This document shows, in pieces, positions 16,660-25,434 of a stretch of DNA of 64,000 nt; the stretch's first letter is position 1, and each line of letters begins with the position of its first letter. Source of the stretch: a virus. The translations under genes and the position numbers were made by a program. The notes under the pieces are model-generated. The model was given only the letters and a program-made list of their open reading frames with translations. It had not been told where the DNA came from and did no database searches. The stretch covers positions 1 to 64,000 of IMG/VR virus record IMGVR_UViG_3300045684_000013, one strand, 5' to 3'.

Positions 16660-16732
16660 AAAAGTTTTTTTTCAATAGGGGTGACGTTTTCCCTTCAACC
16701 ATATTTTTATAACCCTTAATTAACAATTAATC

Positions 16733-17911
16733 ATGGCAGCAGCCGGACAAGACGTGGCAAGAACCCTTGGGCATCAGTGCATGGGATTTCTTGACAGTCT
16801 CAAAGATTTTTTGTGTGGTGGAGGTGAAACCAAACGCACACAATTGGCAATGTTAGGTGCCTATCCTAACGAAAACGGATTATCAGCCGGATTTTTCCGG
16901 TCTGGATTCAGTGACCCTTTCGTTGACAAGAATGTTGCCTTGCAGGAAGGCGGAAAAGTACACAGCATTGTGCTTTCTTACCTGCAACGCGCCCTGCCTT
17001 CAAGCGTGACGCAGGCAGCCACAGACCTTGACAGCACGCAGGATTGTACACCATGTACAGCGGGAACAGTTCAGGAATACAATGAAGTATTGATTGATGC
17101 CAGTAGCCTGAACACATTTTGCCGTAAAGTGACCTTTCAAAACAGCCAGTGGATTGAACGCTGTGAAAACCCTGAAGTGGGCATGATGCGCAGATTTCAG
17201 GCACAGATTGATGCCATCCTGAATACAGCTGATGTTTTCCTGATTGAGCAGGCAATTGCACAGGCAGGTGCCAACAACAACCATGTCACTTTGGCGGCTG
17301 GAACGGTGCCTGATGAAACCTTGATTGCAGAGTATCAGCAGCTTGACATTGTTGATGCAAACAGGCTTCCAATTTGGGCCACAGTTGATCAGCTTTTTGA
17401 GGATTTGGATGTCAATGAATTGAATGATTGCCCTTCTGCAATCCTGTTCAGTCAAAAGGGTGGCTTTGCCACTTATTCACGGGCAGAAGCTTTCAGCTGC
17501 TGCAATGATGCAGGTGCCAATCTTTCTGCTGTTGCAGATGCGCTTGGTTTTGCACCTTTCAAGTCACGAAATGTTGAAACGGCTTTTTTCAATTCGCTTC
17601 AAGTTGATGACCAAGGCAGCGCACCTGATGCAGCCTTAATTCTTCATCCCGGCACAGTCCACCTGTTGGAAATCTGGAAGTACGAACACCATCCTTTTGC
17701 ACACGGTCAATCAATGGGAATGGTTTACACTGACCCACAATCAGGTGAAAAGTTTGACATGAAGGTCTATTTTGATGATTGTAATGAAATCACAACGTTC
17801 ACCCTGTCAAAACATGTTGGCGTGTTTGTCGCACCTACTGACCAGTATGCCACTGGTGATGCACTGGAATCTGTGAATGGTGTCATGCTGTATGAATTCA
17901 GCCGTGCATAA
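16733..17911 (+). CDS. Probable major capsid protein
   Basis: 392 aa, preceded by a scaffold-like gene and followed by a PKD-domain decoration protein, the usual order around a major capsid gene. Contains CTPC and an E-Y-N-E-V strand followed by a long helical region and a conserved-looking C-terminal beta section (HPGTVHLLEIWKYEHHPF). Codon choice has more CGC and ACG than its neighbours, consistent with high expression. The 73-base upstream leader contains TATTTTTA and an AT-rich stretch. HK97 fold is expected but not proven. Confidence 0.65.
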   Translation: MAAAGQDVARTLGHQCMGFLDSLKDFLCGGGETKRTQLAMLGAYPNENGLSAGFFRSGFSDPFVDKNVALQEGGKVHSIVLSYLQRALPSSVTQAATDLDSTQDCTPCTAGTVQEYNEVLIDASSLNTFCRKVTFQNSQWIERCENPEVGMMRRFQAQIDAILNTADVFLIEQAIAQAGANNNHVTLAAGTVPDETLIAEYQQLDIVDANRLPIWATVDQLFEDLDVNELNDCPSAILFSQKGGFATYSRAEAFSCCNDAGANLSAVADALGFAPFKSRNVETAFFNSLQVDDQGSAPDAALILHPGTVHLLEIWKYEHHPFAHGQSMGMVYTDPQSGEKFDMKVYFDDCNEITTFTLSKHVGVFVAPTDQYATGDALESVNGVMLYEFSRA

Positions 17912-17956
17912 ATTGCCTGATTTTTTCATCTTTTAATCCTCAAAAAAACAAAAATC

Positions 17957-18265
17957 ATGGCAATTAGAAATCATTTTAGTGAAGGTGACATTGGCTGCAT
18001 TGTGGTAGATAATTTTTCACCCACTTCAGCTGATGCAACCGTGCTGGTGCCCTTCAGTTTTGATGTCAACATTGTTGGTGGCACGGCTTCATCAGTGGAA
18101 GTTTCATGGGGAGATGGATCAAGTGACCCTGCTGTGGCAGGCGTGTCACCTTCCTACTCTGTGAGTCACACTTATGCAACGGCTGGAAGCTACCTGATGA
18201 AGGTGGTGACCGTCCTGACCACTGGTGAAACAGATGAAACGTGGCAAATCATTACTGTTGTTTAA
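17957..18265 (+). CDS. PKD-domain capsid decoration protein
   Basis: 102 aa. Residues about 45-102 form a PKD/Ig-like fold with the hallmark WGDGS and HTYATAGSYLMKV. Such domains decorate capsids and tails and may bind glycans. The first 14 residues (RNHFSEGDIGC) resemble the N-terminus of the fibre at 21922 (RNHFTEIDIAC), suggesting a shared attachment peptide. Followed by a terminator. Confidence 0.75.
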   Translation: MAIRNHFSEGDIGCIVVDNFSPTSADATVLVPFSFDVNIVGGTASSVEVSWGDGSSDPAVAGVSPSYSVSHTYATAGSYLMKVVTVLTTGETDETWQIITVV

Positions 18266-18296
18266 TCAGCAGTCTGAATCATTAACCCAAACAAAA

Positions 18297-18326
18297 AGGC
18301 TGGTCAATTTCTGGCCAGCCTTTTTT
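18297..18326 (+). terminator. Rho-independent terminator
   Basis: GGCTGGTC and GGCCAGCC form an 8-bp stem with one G-T pair, followed by six T. It ends the capsid/decoration transcript and separates it from the 18347 gene. Confidence 0.8.
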
Positions 18327-18346
18327 AATATTGATAAAAAAAACAA

Positions 18347-18892
18347 ATGCGTAATACAACATGGTCACCCGGACTTTTGCCAGCTGATTCAGGTGCAGAA
18401 ACCATTTCAGGATTCAATGAATCTGCACCACTGACAGAATTCCTGAAGAATACTGGCAGCCGCGATGCCAACGGCAATTATGCAGCAGGTGCAGTTGACT
18501 TCACCTACACTGTGCCAGCTGGAAAAAGGCTGTGGATTTCCAGAATGATTGTGGCTGTGGGTGATGTTGGCAGCTTTGATGCAGATTTGTATGGAAATGG
18601 TGTGGCATTGACAAATGGCATCAGAATCAGTATCACAAAATCAGCTGTGCAAACATTTTTGGATGCAGGCTTTGCGGTTTTTTCCAATTTTGATTGGGCT
18701 GAACTTTGCTTTGATGCAGATGTCAAAGACTGGGGAACAGGGCCAAACTTTTTGGTTGTGCGTTGGACCTTTTCAAGGTACACAACCATCCTGCTGGAAG
18801 CTGGCGACACCTTTGATGTGAATCTGAATGATGATTTCACTGGCCTGACTGCACACAGGTTTCTGATTGAAGGCAGCCTGCTGAATCTATAA
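18347..18892 (+). CDS. Structural protein, unknown
   Basis: 181 aa, beta-rich with Gly/Asp turns and repeated aromatic-rich strands (FTYTVPAGKRLWISRM, DWGTGPNFLVVRWTFSRY). The layout resembles small capsid or tail-spike head domains. Starts at ATG 18347 right after the terminator and an A-run. Late structural position is the main support. Confidence 0.6.
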   Translation: MRNTTWSPGLLPADSGAETISGFNESAPLTEFLKNTGSRDANGNYAAGAVDFTYTVPAGKRLWISRMIVAVGDVGSFDADLYGNGVALTNGIRISITKSAVQTFLDAGFAVFSNFDWAELCFDADVKDWGTGPNFLVVRWTFSRYTTILLEAGDTFDVNLNDDFTGLTAHRFLIEGSLLNL

Positions 18893-18927
18893 CTTTTTTT
18901 TCGTAAATTGGCAAAAACAGAAAGAAT

Positions 18928-19587
18928 ATGATACAAGTTAGTAACTCAGAATCAGTCATTGGTAATTTTAGGGACATCAACCACCTGAAAACACATTTAG
19001 TGCAAAATCCTGCCATTGATATTGATGGACTGGTTTACACTGAAATCCATGCAGTGCCAATTGATTTGGTTGCATCTGTCCATCAAAGCAGACTGGTTGA
19101 AAAGGCATTTGGAAATGCCAAGAAATCAGGCCAGCGAAATGTGACCGTTGCCAATCAGATCAGCCAAAGACGGTTGAAGATTGAAATGAGAAAGCAGCAG
19201 CAGGCTGGCAAGCTGCCAGCTGGCATGAACATCAATGCTGTGCCTTCGCACATGCTGAATGCAGCGCAAATCAACACAGCTGTTGAAACCCAATCAAAGA
19301 AGGCCACAGGGAGCCAAAGAAAGAAGGCTGCTGCCCTGAAGGCTTCAGCAAGGATTGGCACCACTGCTGAAGAAGAAGGCCAGCAGGGTGCTTCAGACGC
19401 GGTCACAGACATCATCAACATTGCAGTGAATGCACCATCTGCTGATGATGAAGCCACCATTGAAGAACTGGTGAAAGCTTTCACAGCCAGTCAGCTGAAG
19501 GAAGCGTTGGGCCTTGATGAAAAAACACGCGCATCAAAGGAAGAATTGGCCACAAAGATCATTGAAAAGCTTCAGCCTGTTTCATAG
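18928..19587 (+). CDS. Hypothetical structural-region protein
   Basis: 219 aa. The N-terminal part is mixed; the middle is basic and Gln/Lys-rich (RRLKIEMRKQQQAGKLP). The acidic C-terminal tail (ATIEELVKAFTASQLKEAL followed by KEELATKIIEKLQ) resembles a HeH/SAP-like or E3-binding helical hairpin, a domain seen at the end of many phage head proteins. Preceded by CGTAAATT (18902-18909), a weak class-2 promoter-like sequence. Confidence 0.6.
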   Translation: MIQVSNSESVIGNFRDINHLKTHLVQNPAIDIDGLVYTEIHAVPIDLVASVHQSRLVEKAFGNAKKSGQRNVTVANQISQRRLKIEMRKQQQAGKLPAGMNINAVPSHMLNAAQINTAVETQSKKATGSQRKKAAALKASARIGTTAEEEGQQGASDAVTDIINIAVNAPSADDEATIEELVKAFTASQLKEALGLDEKTRASKEELATKIIEKLQPVS

Positions 19588-19600
19588 GTAAACAAAAAGA

Positions 19601-20614
19601 ATGATGGTAAGCAAAATTTGTGAATGCATTGGTGACACCATAGCACTGAAAGGCCTTTGTGAAAGCAGGGCTGATTGCACTGTGTATCTGAATGATGTGC
19701 GTGGTGTCACCAATCAGATGCTTGAATTGCTGGTGTCAGATGACCAGCCAACTGCATCAGATGTGCTGGCCAGCCTGATTGCAGAAGCTGCACCAGCATT
19801 TGTGCAGCTGGTCAAGAACTCAATTGGTGCCAGCAAGAAAGAAAAGACAATCATCAGTACCATCAACACTGCCAGATGGAGAACGCCACACACGCCAATC
19901 CCCGTGGAGGCTGACAAATTGCGTGGCACCATCATCAGGCTTGAAAAAAGTCCCTACCTATACGCAAACATTGCAGATGTTGAATTGTATTCTGATGGCA
20001 GCGGTGCAGCATCTGAAAACCTGTTTGTGTATGACCTTGACACGGGTGAACTTCTTGACACATTCGCCTTTGACAATGCCACAGTTGGCTTCAAATCAAT
20101 CAGAATTGGCACAAAGTATTTTGGCATCAGGAAAATTTTAGTGGCTTATGATGCATCTGTGACAGCCACACTGGAAATTGATCAGCATGGTGCAGGGTAC
20201 TATGAAAATTTGTGCAAGTCCTGTGCCTGTACTGCCACCTTTGCCACCTGTGCAGAATTTGACAGCACTGGCCCAATTCTGTATTCAGCCAGAACAGATG
20301 CAATAAATTGTGGCATGCGCATTCAGTATTCAATTGGATGTAGCATTGAACCATTCATCTGCATCAATCGTGAAGAATTTGGCCATGGCTTCAAGTATGC
20401 AGTTGCCATGGAATTGTTCAGCGAAGTGGAGGCAAGTAGCAGAATAAATGAAGCCACCTTGACAGATTCTGAAGAAAGGTCACGGCTTTTTGAAAGGGCA
20501 GGAACAAAATTGAATATATTCATGGACAACATCAGCAAAAATGTGATGCCAGACTGTTCAATCTGTTTTCCATGCGCTGAAAGCCTGACGCGCGAATTTT
20601 ACACAATCCCCTAA
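19601..20614 (+). CDS. Cys-rich virion protein, unknown
   Basis: 337 aa (ATG at 19601; a second ATG follows at once). Cysteine clusters at the N-terminus (CECIG), middle (CKSCACTATFATC) and C-terminus (CSICFPC). The central part is beta-rich with alternating strands. It lies in the neck region between capsid and tail genes. A structural role is likely; specific identity is not recognised. Confidence 0.6.
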   Translation: MMVSKICECIGDTIALKGLCESRADCTVYLNDVRGVTNQMLELLVSDDQPTASDVLASLIAEAAPAFVQLVKNSIGASKKEKTIISTINTARWRTPHTPIPVEADKLRGTIIRLEKSPYLYANIADVELYSDGSGAASENLFVYDLDTGELLDTFAFDNATVGFKSIRIGTKYFGIRKILVAYDASVTATLEIDQHGAGYYENLCKSCACTATFATCAEFDSTGPILYSARTDAINCGMRIQYSIGCSIEPFICINREEFGHGFKYAVAMELFSEVEASSRINEATLTDSEERSRLFERAGTKLNIFMDNISKNVMPDCSICFPCAESLTREFYTIP

Positions 20615-20625
20615 AAAAAATAGTT

Positions 20626-20802
20626 ATGGCCTGTTGCGGAAAAACAAACAAAACAACTGAAAGCAAAATTCTTCAGCAATTCAAGGCTGCACAAACCAGT
20701 GGCACCAAGACCAGAAGCATGCTGCAAACCAGCCAGAACAGGTTTGCAGCATCAACATCAACTGATTTGATGCTTGCAAGGCGCAAAAAGCGTTCATCAT
20801 GA
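20626..20802 (+). CDS. 58-aa basic Cys protein, unknown
   Basis: MACCGKTNKTTESK to RRKKRSS, then TGA. Its stop overlaps the next ATG (ATGA at 20799-20802), good evidence of translational coupling. The adjacent CC near the N-terminus and the Arg/Lys-rich C-terminus recall the 34-aa peptide at 6852. Possibly a small virion or assembly component. Confidence 0.6.
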   Translation: MACCGKTNKTTESKILQQFKAAQTSGTKTRSMLQTSQNRFAASTSTDLMLARRKKRSS

Positions 20803-21347
20803 TTGCTGGCCTTGATGGTGTCAGGCAATACATTCAAGACACGCTTAATGTATTGGATCAGGCAATAATAATTGCAGGTGAAGGCCTTGCAGGTGATATG
20901 GCCAACAGGGTGCATGTGCAAGGGCATGACAGCAATGACAGCCCAATTGGAAACGGTTATTCAACAAAGCCCTATTTTGCTTTGATCAGGAATTTTGCAA
21001 GTGTTGGACGCATACCAGCAAACCTGATTTCATCAACTGGTGTGTCAGTGCAGCTGCCTGCTGGCTATTCAGATTTCAGGGCTTTCAGCGGTAGGCAAAC
21101 CAAAAAAGTTGACTTGAAATATAGTGGCCACCTTCAAACATCTTACAGATTTGTAAGGAATGACCTTGGTGCATACAGAATTGGGTTTCTTGGAGAACAA
21201 ACACCAGACAAGCAAGGTGCATCAGCTGCTGAAAAAGCAGCACACCTTGAATCACTGTATCAGAAAGAAATATTTTCACCAACAAAAAAAGAAACTGACA
21301 ACTTCTTTGCTGATGTATCTTTTGAATGGGCGAACAGAAGCAAATAG
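20799..21347 (+). CDS. Neck / tail-completion-like protein
   Basis: 182 aa. The pattern of an N-terminal helix, a Gly-rich part (GNGYSTKPYFALIRNF), and then KVDLKYSGHLQTSYRF resembles phage virion-morphogenesis and tail-completion proteins, where L-x-x-S/T-G-x-L-x-x-S is typical. Position after capsid and connector genes fits. Overlaps both neighbours. Confidence 0.5.
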   Translation: MIAGLDGVRQYIQDTLNVLDQAIIIAGEGLAGDMANRVHVQGHDSNDSPIGNGYSTKPYFALIRNFASVGRIPANLISSTGVSVQLPAGYSDFRAFSGRQTKKVDLKYSGHLQTSYRFVRNDLGAYRIGFLGEQTPDKQGASAAEKAAHLESLYQKEIFSPTKKETDNFFADVSFEWANRSK

Positions 21348-21922
21348 ACTTGCCATTTATGGCCATACTGCTGAAATCTGTGGCAACACAGTTTCAGACA
21401 GCCACCTGCATTGATATTGACAATCATGATTTTGGCACACTTTTTCAGGTTGTTGAAAACGGTGTCACAAAGTCAAGGTATCAGGCTAACGATGGAAGCC
21501 AGCTGCATTTAAATGATGCCAATTTGATGCAAACATTTGGCATTGTTCATTCATTGAAGACAGTGCAGGGCAGAGTCAGTCACCCTGCATACGGTGTCAC
21601 GTTCTCTGCAAAATGTTCATTTGTGGCCATGGGCTTCAGCGGTTTTGATCCTTTGATGTTTTGGCGTGGTATGTCCATTTTTAGACCAGCTGACACCTTT
21701 ATTGGCTGTGGGCTTGACACGTCTGGTGTTCAGGTCAATTTGTCTGGAATGATCACAAATTCTGGTGCAAATATTGACATGAATGCCATGGCCATCACAA
21801 AAAAATATTTTCCTGAACAGCTTGAAAAAATACAAAAGAATCAATTGAATATATTTGCCATAGAAGCCAGTTTTGAAATGCTGGTTGAGAATGTGTGCAA
21901 CATGTGCCTGAAGTTAGAGTAA
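21326..21922 (+). CDS. Neck or tail-terminator-like protein, unknown
   Basis: 198 aa from ATG 21326, overlapping the previous gene by 22 bases. Alternating strands and a CNMC motif near the C-terminus. It ends with TAATG overlap to the fibre gene, so the two are translationally coupled. Assigned to the tail/neck module only by context. Confidence 0.5.
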   Translation: MGEQKQIDLPFMAILLKSVATQFQTATCIDIDNHDFGTLFQVVENGVTKSRYQANDGSQLHLNDANLMQTFGIVHSLKTVQGRVSHPAYGVTFSAKCSFVAMGFSGFDPLMFWRGMSIFRPADTFIGCGLDTSGVQVNLSGMITNSGANIDMNAMAITKKYFPEQLEKIQKNQLNIFAIEASFEMLVENVCNMCLKLE

Positions 21923-23979
21923 TGGGAACAAGAAACCATTTTACTGAAATTGATATTGCCTGTCCACCTGAACAGGATTGCAGTATAACAGCGTCATTGA
22001 TTGCTGTGAACAATGTATCTGTTGTCACCTTTTATGGCACAGCCATCACCACCTGTGTCACTGGATTTGTTACAGATGGCATCAGCTGGACTTTCTACAT
22101 TGGAACTGAAACATTTGGCCCAATTGTTCAGTCAACCATTGGCAGCCTGCCAACAATGACCATTACACAGGGTGCTGCTGCTGGTTCAATATTAGCCATT
22201 GATTGGACTAATTTTTTTAGCCCTGTAATTACACAGCAGAATGACTTGGTTGCATCCTTGGTCATTTATGGGACAATGAAGGCTGAAGATGACTGCGGAT
22301 GCACAAAGGCAGTTTCTGCATCAGCTGGAATGGCTGATGATGTCTTAATACCTGCACCACTTCTGATTGTGAAGTTTGATGGTGATGTGTCTGCACCAAA
22401 TGTGGCAGGTGTGGGCACGGATTCAACCACAGATGTCAATGGTGATGTCACTTTTTCCGGCCAAGTGTATGACTTTGCCACGGGTGCTGTGCCAACAGGG
22501 CCAACAGCTGGCTGTTCATTGGTGTTTTCTTTTGTTGATTCGATTTCAGGCCAGATCATAAACAGATTTACGTTTGATTATTCTGTTGCCATTGACTTCA
22601 CAACCGATTTGCCAACCGCTTCACTTGATCCTGTGTTTGTTCGGACTGATGGCACAAGTGGCATCATTTCTTGGGCAGATTTTCAGCCATATTTTGACGT
22701 ATTTTCAGCAGTTGGGCTGACTGGTGCCATTGATATTTTCTTTCTGAAAGCAAACTTTTGTGAAGCAAACAGGCTGACTGGTTGCCTGCCTACCACAGAT
22801 GAAGGCAACAGCACACTTCTGGCTGTGGAGGCATACACAACCTGTGCTGCTGTTTCCAATAGCCCAAAATCAACCACAAACAATCCAAGGGCACAGGTTG
22901 AAGCACGTGTTGTGCAACCAATTCCATTGACAGTTGATTCACAAACGGGTGAAATTCTTTTTTGTGCAGCTGGTGGCAGTTCTGCTGTTCAGGATTTGAT
23001 GGCAGTTGACATTGCAACAGGGTGTGTAAAAAAATATCCAGAAGTCAGGGCATTCACAGATGCTTCAGCAACTGGAACCCTTGGCTATACAGGGCTGCTG
23101 GCAGACACAACAAGGCAATCAGGAGGCAGGGACATTTTATATCTATCAAATCAGGACAGCACAGGCAGCAATCATTCACTTCTTCAGCTTTCATGGAATA
23201 CTGGCACGGCTGAATGGGATATTGTGGAAATGTTGGTGACCGTGTCGCTGCCACCAGTGATTGTGCTTGACACATTCAGGATATACAATGGCAGACCAAC
23301 GTTAGGTGGTGGCTGGTTTGGAAGCTACATGTTTATTTACTACACTGGTGTTGGTGATACATATGCAATGCTCGAAGTGACAGGCGCACAAATGGGCACC
23401 ACGAATGGTGCAGGTGCTGGCTCGCTTGATCCATTCACAGGTGAAATTTATCTTTTTGCCGGTTCTGCTGCTGCTGGCCTTCAGCGAATGTTCAGAATTA
23501 AAACAACTGGTGACCCAACCATCCTTGCCAATTGGAGTGGCACGCGGCTTGGCATGTTTGATTTTTCCATTGATGCTGATGGACCTTTGCCAACATCTGC
23601 GCCAGCTGTTGGCTTTGTTACATCTGAAAGCATGCACACTGGCTTCCAATTTAATGCAAAAACTGAAATACTTCTGACAGACAGATCGAATAACAAAATA
23701 AAAAAAATTACATCAATCACAGGTGGTGGTGGTAATGGTGATTGGCGTATTGACACCATTGCTGGTGATGGTGTGGCTGCAACGACTGATGGCAATGGCC
23801 TTTCTGCTCAATTCAACGTACCACGTGGAATAATTGAATGGCCTGCCCTTTCTGATGTATATTACATCACAGAACGGTTTGGCCATGTCATCAGGAAGTA
23901 TGACAGAAGCACAGGTGATGTGACAACCGTTTACACAGTTGATTTGGTTTCTGCCAACCGTGGCAGCTTATATTTTTGA
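21922..23979 (+). CDS. Tail fibre / adhesin with NHL-like propeller
   Basis: 685 aa from ATG 21922 (TAATG). The N-terminal peptide RNHFTEIDIAC matches the decoration protein at 17957 and may anchor it to the virion. The middle contains Ig-like, Thr/Ala/Gly-rich repeats. The C-terminal part has the NHL-type pattern: DTIAGDGVA, GLSAQFNVPRGI and YYITERFGHVIRKYD. NHL/beta-propeller modules usually bind proteins or glycans, so this is a good candidate for host recognition. Confidence 0.7.
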   Translation: MGTRNHFTEIDIACPPEQDCSITASLIAVNNVSVVTFYGTAITTCVTGFVTDGISWTFYIGTETFGPIVQSTIGSLPTMTITQGAAAGSILAIDWTNFFSPVITQQNDLVASLVIYGTMKAEDDCGCTKAVSASAGMADDVLIPAPLLIVKFDGDVSAPNVAGVGTDSTTDVNGDVTFSGQVYDFATGAVPTGPTAGCSLVFSFVDSISGQIINRFTFDYSVAIDFTTDLPTASLDPVFVRTDGTSGIISWADFQPYFDVFSAVGLTGAIDIFFLKANFCEANRLTGCLPTTDEGNSTLLAVEAYTTCAAVSNSPKSTTNNPRAQVEARVVQPIPLTVDSQTGEILFCAAGGSSAVQDLMAVDIATGCVKKYPEVRAFTDASATGTLGYTGLLADTTRQSGGRDILYLSNQDSTGSNHSLLQLSWNTGTAEWDIVEMLVTVSLPPVIVLDTFRIYNGRPTLGGGWFGSYMFIYYTGVGDTYAMLEVTGAQMGTTNGAGAGSLDPFTGEIYLFAGSAAAGLQRMFRIKTTGDPTILANWSGTRLGMFDFSIDADGPLPTSAPAVGFVTSESMHTGFQFNAKTEILLTDRSNNKIKKITSITGGGGNGDWRIDTIAGDGVAATTDGNGLSAQFNVPRGIIEWPALSDVYYITERFGHVIRKYDRSTGDVTTVYTVDLVSANRGSLYF

Positions 23980-23980
23980 T

Positions 23981-24850
23981 ATGTCAATAATAATTGGTAA
24001 TAATAGGGCACTGACTGCAACCGTTCTGAAAGATCACATCTTTTGGAAAATTGATGCATCAGGCAGCCTTGAACCATTCACATTGGCAACTTCTGTCATT
24101 CATGGGCTGGAAGAAGAAAGCCAGAATGAAAACCCTGATTTGCCTGTGATTGGAAATAGGCATTTTCAAGGCGAATCAGTACCAGCACCAAGGCTGATAC
24201 CATACATTGGCAGTGACATACCATTACCTGATTCACCTGAATTCAGGGCACTTCTGAAGCTGACACGTTCTAACTTCCCTACTGACTATCCAAGCATACA
24301 AGCAGCAGCAGCAGAAGTTTTTGGCCTATACTCTGCAATTGATTCTGAAATATACCTGACCACCAAAAAAAAGCCAGAATTTTATGCAAGGTCAAAAAAT
24401 GCAAAATACAGGGATGATGGCAAGGCTGTATTCAGTACACGCGGATCAAAAAGGGCTGGACAGTCAATTGCCAATGATAACGGGTACAGATTTTCTATTG
24501 AAATTTACATAGGCACCAGCCTTGATGTGCCATTTGCTTATGTGGGCAGATATGTCAAAAATGGTGGCAATTCAATTGCAAATGATGACCTGAATTTTGG
24601 CAATGGTATTCTTGATTTTTCAAGCATTGTGAATGGTGCCAGCAACAAAGCTGCCATTGAAACCGCACTGTCACCATCTGGCAGCATGAATTCAAATGGC
24701 TTTACTGTAAATGCAGATTCAATGTTTGACAGGCTGGAAGAATTGGGCATCATTCCAGCAGGAACAGCACGCGCATTGTCAATTGTTTCAATAGCAATGG
24801 ACAGGACAGACAATAAACTTTCAATCTGGACGATAAGGGAAAATATATGA
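23981..24850 (+). CDS. Fibre-associated structural protein, unknown
   Basis: 289 aa from ATG 23981, one base after the fibre stop. Mixed alpha/beta protein with the motifs VPAPRLIPYIGSDIPLPDS and RFSIEIYIGTSLDVPFAYVG. The C-terminus overlaps the next gene by ATGA. Possibly a tail fibre attachment or chaperone protein; not recognised. Confidence 0.55.
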   Translation: MSIIIGNNRALTATVLKDHIFWKIDASGSLEPFTLATSVIHGLEEESQNENPDLPVIGNRHFQGESVPAPRLIPYIGSDIPLPDSPEFRALLKLTRSNFPTDYPSIQAAAAEVFGLYSAIDSEIYLTTKKKPEFYARSKNAKYRDDGKAVFSTRGSKRAGQSIANDNGYRFSIEIYIGTSLDVPFAYVGRYVKNGGNSIANDDLNFGNGILDFSSIVNGASNKAAIETALSPSGSMNSNGFTVNADSMFDRLEELGIIPAGTARALSIVSIAMDRTDNKLSIWTIRENI

Positions 24851-25134
24851 AAGGTACAAAACAGGCTTTTTTATCCATTGTTGACCTAACGAAGCACACA
24901 ACTGAAGAAGGGCCAAAAAGAGTGCTGAACAATTTCTATATTGTGCAGAAATACCGTGGAAGAAGGTTTCTTGCACAAAATTGGCAGGAAGATCAGGCAG
25001 GGAAATTGGAAATGAAAGAAGTTGTTGAAGTACCAATCAGGCATGTCAGGGAATTGGTTCAAAAAAGTACAAACATAAAAAAATGGTATTTGGCATTGAA
25101 AGCAAAAAACATTCATTTACTGATTCAAAAGTGA
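24847..25134 (+). CDS. Small basic protein, unknown
   Basis: 95 aa, coupled by ATGA to the previous gene. Highly basic (KRVLNNFYIVQKYRGRRF, VRELVQKSTNIKKWYLALKAK). No domain recognised. Confidence 0.55.
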   Translation: MKGTKQAFLSIVDLTKHTTEEGPKRVLNNFYIVQKYRGRRFLAQNWQEDQAGKLEMKEVVEVPIRHVRELVQKSTNIKKWYLALKAKNIHLLIQK

Positions 25135-25142
25135 TAAAAAAA

Positions 25143-25409
25143 ATGCCACAAACCACATCGGGCGACCTTGGCGGATTGTTAGGAACATTCGCCACAATAC
25201 TTGCTGCAATTTTCAGTTTCTTAACTGAAAATTGGGTGCAAATTCTTACCCTTGCTTTCTCTGCTGTTGCTCTTACTTATACAATCAAAAATTCACGTGC
25301 TGCCTTTGCTTTGAAACGGCTTGAAATAGAGCATGCAAAAATCAAGATAAATATTGATAAAATGGCTTGGAAAAAAGCATCAAGCCAGACTGAAGAACCA
25401 GAACAGTAA
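25143..25409 (+). CDS. Holin-like small membrane protein
   Basis: 88 aa. A predicted membrane helix at about residues 11-28 (GLLGTFATILAAIFSF) and a second at about 31-50 (WVQILTLAFSAVALTYTI), followed by a charged C-terminal tail. Two short helices plus a charged tail is holin architecture, and it lies at the end of the structural block. No endolysin was recognised beside it, so the call is tentative. Confidence 0.45.
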   Translation: MPQTTSGDLGGLLGTFATILAAIFSFLTENWVQILTLAFSAVALTYTIKNSRAAFALKRLEIEHAKIKINIDKMAWKKASSQTEEPEQ

Positions 25410-25434
25410 AATCAGCAACAATCAAACAAAAATC

